Source of the DNA: a virus | Strand: one strand, 5' to 3' | DNA length: 64,000 nt | IMG/VR virus record: IMGVR_UViG_3300046522_000512 | Coordinates: 1 to 64,000 of that record | Part shown: piece by piece, positions 57,497 through 64,000 of the stretch | Layout: each line of letters begins with the position of its first letter | Numbering within the stretch: the first letter of the stretch is position 1 | Program-made: the position numbers and the translations under genes | The notes under the pieces: generated by a model | Databases searched by the model: none | The model's input: only the letters and a program-made list of their open reading frames with translations | Told to the model about the DNA's origin: nothing

Positions 57497-58819
57497 GTGT
57501 TGCTCTTCCGGAAGGCGCTGGAGTTACGCGGCATACGCACCCCTGATGACTTCCTCCCGGAGTACCGGAAGGTGGCCGAGCGGCTCGGGTCGAGGGACGC
57601 GGAACCGGCCCTGAAGACCGTCGAAGGATGGATCTACGAGGGGCGGAAGCCGCAGCGGGTGTTCCGGCCGGTCATCGTCGAGATGCTGGGTTACACCATC
57701 GAGCAACTGTGGTCCCCGGAGGACGCCGCGCCGTACTTCGCTGCGCAGGCAGACACGTCACCGACTGCACCCCATGTCGAGTTCGGCATGGACCTGATCG
57801 AGATGAGAAGGACGGGCACGATGGCAGTACGACGCGCGAAGGATTTCCTGCTCGGGGCAGACCGGGACCGGGTGGGCGACGACACGCTCGGCGTGCTCGA
57901 CGACGAGGTGCGGCGCCTGGTCGCCGAGTACCCCCGGGTCCCGCTCCCGACGGTGTGGCCCGACTTGCTGGAGACCCAAGAACAGGTCTTCCGGCTCCTG
58001 GAAGGCGGCCGCGTCCGGCCCTCCCAGCTCCGCGACCTGAACGTCGCGGGCGCCATCCTGAGTTTCTTGGTCGCCAAGGGCTTCAACGACATGCAGAACC
58101 CCCACGAGGCCATGACGATGACCCGGGTCGCAGCAGCGTGCGCCAGGGACGCCGAACACCCCGGGCTCATCGCCCTCACCGACGGACTCAAGTCGCTCAT
58201 CGCCTACTGGGCCGGGCGGCCCGCGGACGCCTACCACTACGCCGGCCAGGGTGCCGAGAGCGCCGTCAACGTGCAGGGGACAGCGGGCCTGTGGCTCCTC
58301 GGCCTCAAGTCGCGCGCCGCCGCGGTGCTCGGCGACGAGGAGACCGTGCGCGAGGCGAACCGGCAGGCCGCCGACCGGAGAGAGCGCGTCGTCCCGGACG
58401 ACCTGGACGAGCTCGGCGGACTGTTCACCTACAGCCGCGCAAAGCAGCTCTATTACTCGGTGGAGGCCGAAGCGCTCCTGGGCCACGGCAGTGCGCAGCT
58501 CGCCGCGCAGGCCGAGGAAGCCGTCGACGCGTTCGCCGACCCCAACGCCCCTGACTGGGCATTCGGCGACCTCGCAGGCGCACAGTGCGACCTCGCGCTC
58601 GTCCGCCTCTACAGCAGCGACGCGGACGGCGCAGCGACCGCCATCCGCCCCGTGCTCAACCTGCCCGCCTCCCACCGCAACAACGGGATCATCGTCTCCG
58701 CCAGTCGCGTCCGCTCCGCACTGGATACCGGCCCCGTGCGGACAGCTGCGGTCGCGCGTGACCTGCGCGCGGAGATTGAGGCATTCCCGGGCGCCAGGCC
58801 TGCCCTGCCCCGCGGGTAG
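57497..58819 (+). CDS. XRE-like regulator with TPR-type C-terminal region
   Basis: A 440-residue protein from GTG 57497 (SD GAGGAGG six bases upstream); upstream starts at 57437 or 57479 are in frame but have no SD. The N-terminal HTH region (FRKALELRGIRTPDDFLPEYRKVAERLGSRDAEPALKTVEGWIYEGRKPQRVFRPVIVEMLG) is followed by a long helical repeat part (ALTDGLKSLIAYWAGRPADAYHYAGQGAESAVNVQG...) resembling TPR sensors of Streptomyces regulators. It is divergent from the HATPase operon it probably controls. Confidence 0.8.
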   Translation: MLLFRKALELRGIRTPDDFLPEYRKVAERLGSRDAEPALKTVEGWIYEGRKPQRVFRPVIVEMLGYTIEQLWSPEDAAPYFAAQADTSPTAPHVEFGMDLIEMRRTGTMAVRRAKDFLLGADRDRVGDDTLGVLDDEVRRLVAEYPRVPLPTVWPDLLETQEQVFRLLEGGRVRPSQLRDLNVAGAILSFLVAKGFNDMQNPHEAMTMTRVAAACARDAEHPGLIALTDGLKSLIAYWAGRPADAYHYAGQGAESAVNVQGTAGLWLLGLKSRAAAVLGDEETVREANRQAADRRERVVPDDLDELGGLFTYSRAKQLYYSVEAEALLGHGSAQLAAQAEEAVDAFADPNAPDWAFGDLAGAQCDLALVRLYSSDADGAATAIRPVLNLPASHRNNGIIVSASRVRSALDTGPVRTAAVARDLRAEIEAFPGARPALPRG

Positions 58820-58822
58820 AGT
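58817..58822 (+). promoter_or_regulatory. -10 box for leaderless GNAT transcript
   Basis: TAGAGT ends six bases before ATG 58829 and overlaps the regulator's TAG stop. This TANNNT-N6-ATG layout is typical of leaderless Streptomyces transcripts. Confidence 0.6.
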
Positions 58823-58828
58823 CCGGGC

Positions 58829-59371
58829 ATGCACCCGGTCATCCGTTCCAGCAAACGCCTCGACCTGCGGGAGCTCGCCCTCACGGACGTGGGGGCGTTG
58901 CACGCCATCTACGGCAGCCCCGTCGCGACCGCACACCTGTCGTTCGAGCCCCGCAGCCGAGAGCAGGTCGAACAGATCGTGGCCCGGTCCGTGGTGGCCG
59001 CCGCGGAGACACCCCGCACCGAGTACGCGCTCGCCGTCATCGAGAAGGAGACGGGCGAGCTGATCGGGTCCGGTCGTCTGGCCCTCGATCCCCACCAGCA
59101 GCGCGGAGCCACCATCGGCTTCGCGCTGCGCCCGCAGTCGTGGGGACGGGGTTACGGCTTGGAGACGGTGCGGCTCCTTCTCGGCCTCGGCTTCAACGAC
59201 CTCGACCTGCACCGTATTTGGGGCGCCCGTGCCCCGCTCAACGTCCCTTCGGCGCGCACCATGGCGGCCGCTGGCATGGTCGAAGAGGGCGTCATCCGCG
59301 GGCACGTCCTGAAGGGCGGAGGATGGCGGGACTCCGTCGTGCACGCAATCCTCGACCGCGAGTGGGACTGA
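58829..59371 (+). CDS. GNAT acetyltransferase (RimJ/RimL-like)
   Basis: A 180-residue protein. The acetyl-CoA-binding motif A is IGFALRPQSWGRGYGLETVRLLLGLGF (about 97-123), with downstream NVPSARTMAAAGMVEEGVIRGHVLKGGGWRD as in the RimJ/RimL group. It transfers acetyl groups to an N-terminus or small amine; the substrate is unknown. It has no SD and appears leaderless. It ends seven bases before the convergent recombinase gene. Accessory gene of chromosomal type. Confidence 0.85.
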   Translation: MHPVIRSSKRLDLRELALTDVGALHAIYGSPVATAHLSFEPRSREQVEQIVARSVVAAAETPRTEYALAVIEKETGELIGSGRLALDPHQQRGATIGFALRPQSWGRGYGLETVRLLLGLGFNDLDLHRIWGARAPLNVPSARTMAAAGMVEEGVIRGHVLKGGGWRDSVVHAILDREWD

Positions 59372-59378
59372 CGAACGA

Positions 59379-60599
59379 CTAGCCTGCGCCGTCCGCGCCT
59401 TCGGTGCGGGCCTGCTGTACGGCGGCATGCGCAGGGCCGCCGTACAGCGGCACCGCGGCGAGCGGGTCCTTCTCCCCCTGACCGTGAGTGCGGTCGTACA
59501 CCGTGTCGGCGGTGTGCGAGCCATCCGCCCACCGGCCAGCCGTGTTGCGCTCCTTGAGCGGGACGCCTGCCGCGATCATGTCGGTGTTCGCCCCGGCCCG
59601 CCACGAGTGCGAGCGGACCCGCTGACCGTCGATGTACGGCACCCCTGCCCGCTCGGCGAGGAGCTGGAACCGCTCGTTCAGGGAGCCGGGGCGCATCTTC
59701 TTCCCGCGCTTGCGGTCCTCCGGGTAGGAGCGCAGGCCGCCTTTCACCGTCAGGGACCGGAACAGCGGATCATTGGGGCCGTTCGCGCCGAGCTCGCGCA
59801 GGACATCGAGCCACGCGCGGGCGCGGCGGACGAGTTGGAGGTCTTCCCGGTCCTGGATGAACCGCCCGGCGCCCTTTCCGGCCTGGTCGGTCTTGGACGT
59901 CGCCGTGATCACGTAGAGGCCCGTGTCGTGGACGCGGACCCGCCCGACGAGCTGATCGGCGAGCTCCATCTCCCGGTGCAGGTTGACGTACGCCAGGACC
60001 GCGAGGAACGCGTCCCGCTTGCCGATGGGGGTGTCCTCGTCGATCGACGCAATGATCCGCAGGTTGTACGTGAGCGTGACGGCCGCAGCCCGGTCGACCT
60101 CCCCGCCGGCCTTCACCCACTCTTTGCGCCAGGCCCTGACCCGACCCTGCGCGCGGGAGCGGTCGGGGCGCATGCCCACCGGCTGCCAGTTGTAGATGCG
60201 GGAGAGGTACTGCGCGACCGTGTCCGGCTTGAACTCCCCCGCCTTGCCCCTGCGGATCAAGTGCAGGGCGTACGAGGTGTACGTCCGGGTTGTGCACGGG
60301 GACGCGAGGAGCGGCGGCTTCTGCTGCGCGCACCAGGCCTCGAAGGCCCGGACCGTGGAGTCGCGGTTGATGACGGTGTTCTCCGCCAGGTCCGGCTGTT
60401 CGAGGTCTTCGACGTCCTGTTCGGTCAGCCGGAAGTCGGCATCGGTCCACGCGGGCCGCTCGTCGGCGAGCGGCGGCATCTCGCCGGGCGCAAGCATCGT
60501 GTGTTGGTTGACCAGGTAGCGCGGCTGTTCGGCGACGGCCGGGCCGGGGTGTCCGGCGGGCACCAACTCGCCTTCGACGATGTCCAGTTCCGAGGTCAA
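59379..60599 (-). CDS. Tyrosine recombinase / integrase
   Basis: A 406-residue protein from TTG 60599 (SD GGAGGAG six bases upstream; overlaps the upstream stop). The N-terminal SAM-like core-binding region lies at about 55-170 (NTVINRDSTVRAFEAWCAQQKPPLL...AQYLSRIYNW). The catalytic part has NLHREMELADQLVGRVR (probable first Arg region), VRSHSWRAGANTDMIAAG (HxxR), GRWADGSHTADTVYDR (His/Trp position and catalytic Tyr). Such enzymes integrate, excise or resolve multimers. With the partition locus present, resolving dimers is as likely as integration. No att site identified. Confidence 0.85.
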   Translation of the reverse strand: MTSELDIVEGELVPAGHPGPAVAEQPRYLVNQHTMLAPGEMPPLADERPAWTDADFRLTEQDVEDLEQPDLAENTVINRDSTVRAFEAWCAQQKPPLLASPCTTRTYTSYALHLIRRGKAGEFKPDTVAQYLSRIYNWQPVGMRPDRSRAQGRVRAWRKEWVKAGGEVDRAAAVTLTYNLRIIASIDEDTPIGKRDAFLAVLAYVNLHREMELADQLVGRVRVHDTGLYVITATSKTDQAGKGAGRFIQDREDLQLVRRARAWLDVLRELGANGPNDPLFRSLTVKGGLRSYPEDRKRGKKMRPGSLNERFQLLAERAGVPYIDGQRVRSHSWRAGANTDMIAAGVPLKERNTAGRWADGSHTADTVYDRTHGQGEKDPLAAVPLYGGPAHAAVQQARTEGADGAG

Positions 60600-61096
60600 G
60601 ACTCCTCCGGCGGCGCGTACTCGGGGTGCTCGGGGTGGTCGATGAACGGGGCGGAGAACTGCTGCACCATCACCAAGAGGGCGTTGTCCGGCTTGCCCTC
60701 CTCGATCGAGCGCTTCAGGAAGGCGACCAGCAGCGACTTGCCCTGAAGGTCTTCACGGGTCCGGTAGGGCTGGTTGCGGACGATGTGGAGCGCGGCGGCC
60801 TGGTCGGCGAAGTGCCCGCGGCCGGTAAGGACCGGGGCGAAGACCCGCCCGCCGGCGGTCTGCACGCCGAAGCGGCGCGCGTCCGGCTCGGTCAGCTCCC
60901 ACCAGCCGTCTTCCGCGGCCACCATGGCACCGTCCAGCTCCTCTTTGATGCGGGCTTCCAGGAAGGCCGCCCACTGCGCGGCCGTCGCCGTAGCGGGTTC
61001 GGCGTCCGGTCGCTCGGGTCGCTGTCCGTGGACGGCTGACGGCGCCTCGGTCGGCTCCGGCCGGTACCCCTTCGGGCTGTAGGCGTCGCGCCTCAC
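60596..61096 (-). CDS. DUF6221-like hypothetical protein
   Basis: A 166-residue protein from GTG 61096, overlapping the upstream stop (GTGA). The core AAFLEARIKEELDGAMVAAEDGWWELTEPDARRFGVQTAGG...HIVRNQPYRTREDLQGKSLLVAFLKR resembles a Streptomyces family I associate with DUF6221, which is found in phages and accessory regions; its role is unknown. It is the middle gene of the three-gene operon ending in the recombinase, so it could be an accessory of that system. Confidence 0.65.
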   Translation of the reverse strand: MRRDAYSPKGYRPEPTEAPSAVHGQRPERPDAEPATATAAQWAAFLEARIKEELDGAMVAAEDGWWELTEPDARRFGVQTAGGRVFAPVLTGRGHFADQAAALHIVRNQPYRTREDLQGKSLLVAFLKRSIEEGKPDNALLVMVQQFSAPFIDHPEHPEYAPPEES

Positions 61097-61671
61097 GACT
61101 CCGTCCCGTTCTGACGCTTGGGGTCGGCGTCCGTCTTGAGGAAGGCATCCGCCCACTCGGTCAGCGAGTCCTGGTTATCGAGATCCGTCACCGGTCCGAC
61201 CATCCGCATGATGGTGTACATCTCGGCGGGCTTCTCCGTGCGCAGGCCGGTGCGGGGCTTCCAACGGGGCTCGGTGTGGGTGAAGTTCTCCGCGCGTTCG
61301 CGGATGGCCTCCTTGGCGGACGGGTCTGCCGAGGTGCCCATGCGGCCGAGCACCGGGTGGATCTCCTCAGGCTCGTTGAGGCCGAGTTGGCGGGCGGCGC
61401 CTTCCGGGTCGGCTCCTACGGCGTCGGCCGCGATGTGCGTGCCCGCTTCGTCCAGGGCGCGGTACAGGCCGTGCGCGGCGGTGATGAATGCGGGGGTGCT
61501 CTGGTCGTCACGGGGGGCGAGCCGGTAGCCGGGCGGCAGTGGGTCACCGGCGGCCGGCTCCTGGTCGAGCCAGAGCCGCCACACTGTGCCGTGTGGGTCT
61601 TCCGCTTCGTACGTGTTTTCACTGTGGTCGCCCACGATGTCCCATTGCGGTAGCGGGCCGCGCGTGGCCAT
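61093..61671 (-). CDS. Hypothetical protein, first gene of the recombinase operon
   Basis: A 192-residue protein from ATG 61671. It starts MATRGPLPQWDIVGDHSENTYEAEDPHGTVWRLWLDQEP; the middle is acidic-helical and the end MRMVGPVTDLDNQDSLTEWADAFLKTDADPKRQNGTES. No family recognised. It is transcribed divergently from the 61861 operon; a TATTCT in the intergenic region could be its -10. Overlapping stops and starts with the next two genes suggest co-translation. Confidence 0.65.
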   Translation of the reverse strand: MATRGPLPQWDIVGDHSENTYEAEDPHGTVWRLWLDQEPAAGDPLPPGYRLAPRDDQSTPAFITAAHGLYRALDEAGTHIAADAVGADPEGAARQLGLNEPEEIHPVLGRMGTSADPSAKEAIRERAENFTHTEPRWKPRTGLRTEKPAEMYTIMRMVGPVTDLDNQDSLTEWADAFLKTDADPKRQNGTES

Positions 61672-61785
61672 GTGTACCCCTCCCCTGGTTGCCGGTTATT
61701 CCAGGCAGAATACCCGATAAGGCTGCCCTAACTAGGGTTCCGGGAGGGCGTGTTGCACACTGACCCGAGTTTCACCGTGAATGAC

Positions 61786-61814
61786 CTGACATCCACACGG
61801 GCGACCCCTACACT
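61786..61814 (+). promoter_or_regulatory. Promoter of the rightward operon
   Basis: CTGACA (61786-61791) and TACACT (61809-61814) with exactly 17 bases between, 46 bases before ATG 61861, in the gap from the divergent operon. Close to the vegetative actinobacterial promoter consensus. Confidence 0.7.
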
Positions 61815-61860
61815 CAGGTGAGTCTTAGCTGAATCTAGGCTCATTTCTCCTGGAGGCGAT

Positions 61861-62463
61861 ATGCGGGTAACCCTCGAAGCCGACGACGAAAGCCCGCTCG
61901 CCGCGGCGCTCCTCGAAGCGGCCCGCCATCCCGACACCACCGTCACCGTCGGCGACCCTGTCTGGACGCCCGAGCGCGCCGACCGGTTCGTCACCGAGGT
62001 GTCGATGCCAGGCCGCCGGCTGCTGCGCGCGGCCGCCGAGGGAAGCGGCCGGGTCGACGGCGAGAAGTTCCGCGAACAACACGGGGAACGGGCGCTGCAC
62101 GGGCCGTCGGCCGCCATCACCAAGACCGTCAACCGCGGTATCCGGGAAGGGTGGTTGCCCGAGGGCGCGGAACTGCCGCTCTCCTCCACCTACGACGGCC
62201 GCTCCTCATGGTCCAAGACCGACGGATACCGGCTCCCCGCCCATCTGGCCGACATCTTCCGTGACGCCTTCACCCGGGTCTACCCCGCCGGGGCCGAGTC
62301 GCTGAACGACGTCCGCGAGCACCTGGCCGACATCTACGAGCAGGGCGGCCGCGACCGCGAATACGCGCTTGAGCGGGCCGACACGTTCCTCGAAACGCAC
62401 GCCGACGCACTCACCCAGTGGGCCCTGGCCCGCGTCAACGCAGAGAGCAGGACGAGCGCATGA
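61861..62463 (+). CDS. Hypothetical protein
   Basis: A 200-residue protein from ATG 61861 (SD TGGAGG). It starts RVTLEADDESPLAAALLEAARHPDTTVTV, contains EKFREQHGERALHGPSAAITKTVNRGIREGWLPEGAELPL (about 70-110; may be a small helical DNA-binding fold) and ends in helical ADTFLETHADALTQWALARVNA. Similar composition to Streptomyces plasmid proteins, but no family named. Coupled by ATGA to the DUF262 gene. Confidence 0.7.
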   Translation: MRVTLEADDESPLAAALLEAARHPDTTVTVGDPVWTPERADRFVTEVSMPGRRLLRAAAEGSGRVDGEKFREQHGERALHGPSAAITKTVNRGIREGWLPEGAELPLSSTYDGRSSWSKTDGYRLPAHLADIFRDAFTRVYPAGAESLNDVREHLADIYEQGGRDREYALERADTFLETHADALTQWALARVNAESRTSA

Positions 62464-63059
62464 CCCGCCAGACCGCCGCCCCGTTCGACCACGTCAGCCT
62501 GAACCCGACCTACCAGTCGGCGCGTTGGCTCGCCAGGCGCGTCGAGGAGGAGGAGATCGTCATCGATCCCCCCTACCAGCGCGGGGACGTGTGGAGAGAG
62601 GACCAGCGCGTCGCGTTGGTGCAGACGTGGCTGCGCGGCCTGCCCGCCGGCGTCGTGATCCTGTCCGACCGCTGCACCGAGGGATGGCGCAGGGCCAACC
62701 GCGGCCACGACCCGTACGAGACCGGCAAGGGCCTGTGGGCGTGCGTGGACGGCAAGCAGCGCCTGACCACCGCGGTGATGTGGTTCAACAGCGAGTTCGC
62801 TATCCCGGCGTCGTGGCTTCCCGCCGACTACGTCGCGGTCACCGAGGACACCGACGACGGCCCGTACGTCCGGTTCAACGGCTGCACGCCGATGGGGGAG
62901 CGCTTCCTGGAGCGGTACTGCTCGCTCCTCGTCGCCGACACCAAGGACTGCGCAACCGAGGCGGAAGAGGCGGAGTTCTACCTGCTGGTGAATGGCGGCG
63001 GTACCCCGCAGACGGAGGAGAACATGGCGAACGCTGCCCGCGTCGCCGAAGGAGCCTGA
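62460..63059 (+). CDS. DUF262-family (GmrSD N-terminal, ParB-like nuclease fold) protein
   Basis: A 199-residue protein from ATG 62460, overlapping the previous stop (ATGA). IDPPYQRGDVWREDQRVALVQTWLRGLPAGVVIL (about 35-70) and VDGKQRLTTAVMWF (about 97-110) are the two DUF262 signatures (DGQQR-type, here DGKQR). Full GmrSD restriction systems add a C-terminal DUF1524/HNH domain; it is missing here, so this is a single-domain form. DUF262 domains are NTP-dependent. A role in DNA modification sensing or regulation is possible. Confidence 0.8.
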   Translation: MTRQTAAPFDHVSLNPTYQSARWLARRVEEEEIVIDPPYQRGDVWREDQRVALVQTWLRGLPAGVVILSDRCTEGWRRANRGHDPYETGKGLWACVDGKQRLTTAVMWFNSEFAIPASWLPADYVAVTEDTDDGPYVRFNGCTPMGERFLERYCSLLVADTKDCATEAEEAEFYLLVNGGGTPQTEENMANAARVAEGA

Positions 63060-63060
63060 C

Positions 63061-63447
63061 GTGGAGATCCGATCCGCTGTAGCAGACATGCTCTCTCCGG
63101 CCCGGTGCTGCGCGCCGGGCTGCCGGGCAGTGATCGACGCGGCCGGGAAGATCCCGTTCGGCTGGCGGTTCGAACGCGGCCCGTCGAGTAACTGGCTCCA
63201 CCTGTGCCCGCTGGACTCAGCGGCCTGGGAGAAGCCGGAGCACCGGCCGGTGACCGGATATCAGCCGGCCGACCGCGGGTGCGCCTGCGGATTCCGTGCC
63301 CCCCTCACCCCGGACTCGACAAACGGCAGCATGGACCGTGCGTACGCCGAGCACCTGGTGCCGTACCTCGGCCCGCACCCCGACCTGGAACGCGGAGAAC
63401 TCGCGGCAGCCCTAGCCGCAGAGAGGCAGTACCCAACCGATGGATGA
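63061..63447 (+). CDS. Cys-rich hypothetical protein
   Basis: A 128-residue protein from GTG 63061, one base after the previous stop. Cysteine pairs in ARCCAPGCRAV, LHLCPLD and DRGCACGFRA suggest zinc binding. The remainder GWRFERGPSSNWLHL / WEKPEHRPVTGY is polar. It overlaps the next gene by eight bases. No family recognised; small zinc-binding proteins are frequent in phage early operons. Confidence 0.65.
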   Translation: MEIRSAVADMLSPARCCAPGCRAVIDAAGKIPFGWRFERGPSSNWLHLCPLDSAAWEKPEHRPVTGYQPADRGCACGFRAPLTPDSTNGSMDRAYAEHLVPYLGPHPDLERGELAAALAAERQYPTDG

Positions 63448-63568
63448 CGACTCGTGCCCGAACTGTGTGGACGGCACGTGCACCGAGTGCGACGGCGAGG
63501 GCTGCGAGGAGTGCAGTCACGGCGGGGTCTGCCCCGACTGTGACGGCACGGGCCGCCAGGCCGCATGA
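63440..63568 (+). CDS. Small zinc-knuckle-like protein
   Basis: A 42-residue protein from ATG 63440. CPNCVDGTCTECDGEGC and CPDCDGTGRQA carry CxxC and CxxCxGxG patterns resembling part of the DnaJ zinc finger. Eight cysteines in 42 residues are enough for two zinc sites. It overlaps the previous gene. Too small to be an enzyme; probably an adaptor or a nucleic-acid or protein-binding knuckle. Confidence 0.65.
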   Translation: MDDDSCPNCVDGTCTECDGEGCEECSHGGVCPDCDGTGRQAA

Positions 63569-63638
63569 CTGAACACCTTCGAGAGGCGCGGCGTACGAGC
63601 GAACGCTGCGCCCTCTCCGCTCCCGAGAGGACAACCAG

Positions 63639-63725
63639 ATGGCCGAGTCACGGCCGCTGCGCCGCGCGACCGAAACCCGGGCTCCGGGGCACCCTGTGCG
63701 CCCCGAGACCGGCCAGGAGGCGTGA
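63639..63725 (+). CDS. Possible tiny gene
   Basis: A 28-codon frame from ATG 63639 (GAGAGGAC ahead), stopping one base before GTG 63727. The peptide (AESRPLRRATETRAPGHP) has no recognisable feature. It could instead be leader sequence for the next gene. Low confidence. Confidence 0.3.
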   Translation: MAESRPLRRATETRAPGHPVRPETGQEA

Positions 63726-63726
63726 C

Positions 63727-64000
63727 GTGGGGTTCCGCATCAGCGAGAAGGACTTGGACCGCTTCCCCGGTCTCCGAGCGAAGTACGAGGCGGCCAAGGA
63801 AGCGGCAGCACCTTGGCCGCCGCCGCCGCCGCCCGCCAAGCCGAAGCGGCAGCGCAAGCCGAAGGCCGAGGGCGCGGCGAGCAGCTCGGCGTACGTGGAG
63901 TGCGACGTCGCCGCGGAGGCGGTCGGCGCTCGGCACTGGGTGCTCGAACTACCGCCGGTCGAGCTCATCAACGCCAACGAGGTGCGTGGCTGGCATTGGC
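63727..64000 (+). CDS. Probable RusA-like Holliday junction resolvase, partial (runs off right edge)
   Basis: 91 codons from GTG 63727 (perfect SD AGGAGG) to the window edge; the frame is also open back to an ATGA-coupled ATG at 63565. An N-terminal charged, Pro-rich extension is followed by WVLELPPVELINANEVRGWHW, which resembles the start of actinobacterial RusA proteins (LxLPP...LxxNxRxHW). The catalytic acidic residues would lie beyond the edge. RusA resolves recombination intermediates in phage replication. Confidence 0.5.
   Translation, partial: MGFRISEKDLDRFPGLRAKYEAAKEAAAPWPPPPPPAKPKRQRKPKAEGAASSSAYVECDVAAEAVGARHWVLELPPVELINANEVRGWHW

Noticed and set aside
59372-59378. Attachment site near the recombinase
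   Set aside because: No direct repeat or tRNA fragment is visible next to the gene, and no second junction is in the window.

Overview
The base composition (very GC-rich, strong GC third-position bias), the GTG and TTG starts, the TANNNT boxes six bases ahead of start codons, and the protein types (XRE/TPR regulator, HATPase, DUF262, poly-gamma-glutamate hydrolase) point to an actinobacterial, most likely Streptomyces, element. The window is a long-tailed (siphovirus-type) phage structural region that also carries plasmid-maintenance genes. I read it as part of a Streptomyces phage-plasmid or plasmid-like prophage. The terminase, lysis and replication genes are not in the window.

Layout. Bases 1-54,023 hold a leftward (minus-strand) virion operon. 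In transcription order it runs: small orphan and membrane proteins (54.0-53.0 kb); an HK97-type portal fused to a MuF domain; a duplicated staphylococcal-nuclease-like protein; a small membrane protein; an 8.1-thousand-residue giant protein that alone fills 24.4 kb; a prohead protease fused to a 2H phosphoesterase; the HK97 major capsid protein; a metallophosphoesterase; an IPT/TIG-domain protein; connector, closure and completion proteins with a poly-gamma-glutamate hydrolase among them; the tail tube protein; tail-assembly chaperones G and G-T made by a -1 frameshift at GGGAAAG; a 1,712-residue tape measure; distal tail and minor tail proteins; and a repeat-rich fibre that runs off the left edge.

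Two rightward cassettes interrupt this operon, and both are stability modules: a ParA/ParB-like pair flanked by five near-identical palindromes (10.76-12.84 kb, between tube and chaperone genes), and a ribbon-helix-helix antitoxin with a RelE/ParE-like toxin (24.46-24.96 kb, between the giant gene and the capsid genes).

Bases 54.1-59.4 kb are an accessory block: a SAM methyltransferase, a Cys-tailed small protein, a three-gene operon with a HATPase protein, a divergent XRE/TPR regulator and a GNAT acetyltransferase. Bases 59.4-61.7 kb hold a leftward tyrosine recombinase operon. From 61.86 kb a rightward operon (unknown protein, DUF262/GmrSD N-domain protein, two Cys-rich small proteins, probable RusA-like resolvase) begins under a good -35/-10 promoter and leaves on the right.

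The most unusual observations are the giant multi-domain protein (DarB-like methyltransferase-SF2 helicase, a separate UvrD-like helicase, and some 18 small beta-rich GD-type modules); a short LDxxxVRxELAxL motif shared by that protein and the C-terminus of the prohead protease; and a 9-base intergenic motif (GACRNWARS) at 13 gene junctions of the virion operon, at fixed distances of about 26 or 48-57 bases from the next start codon.
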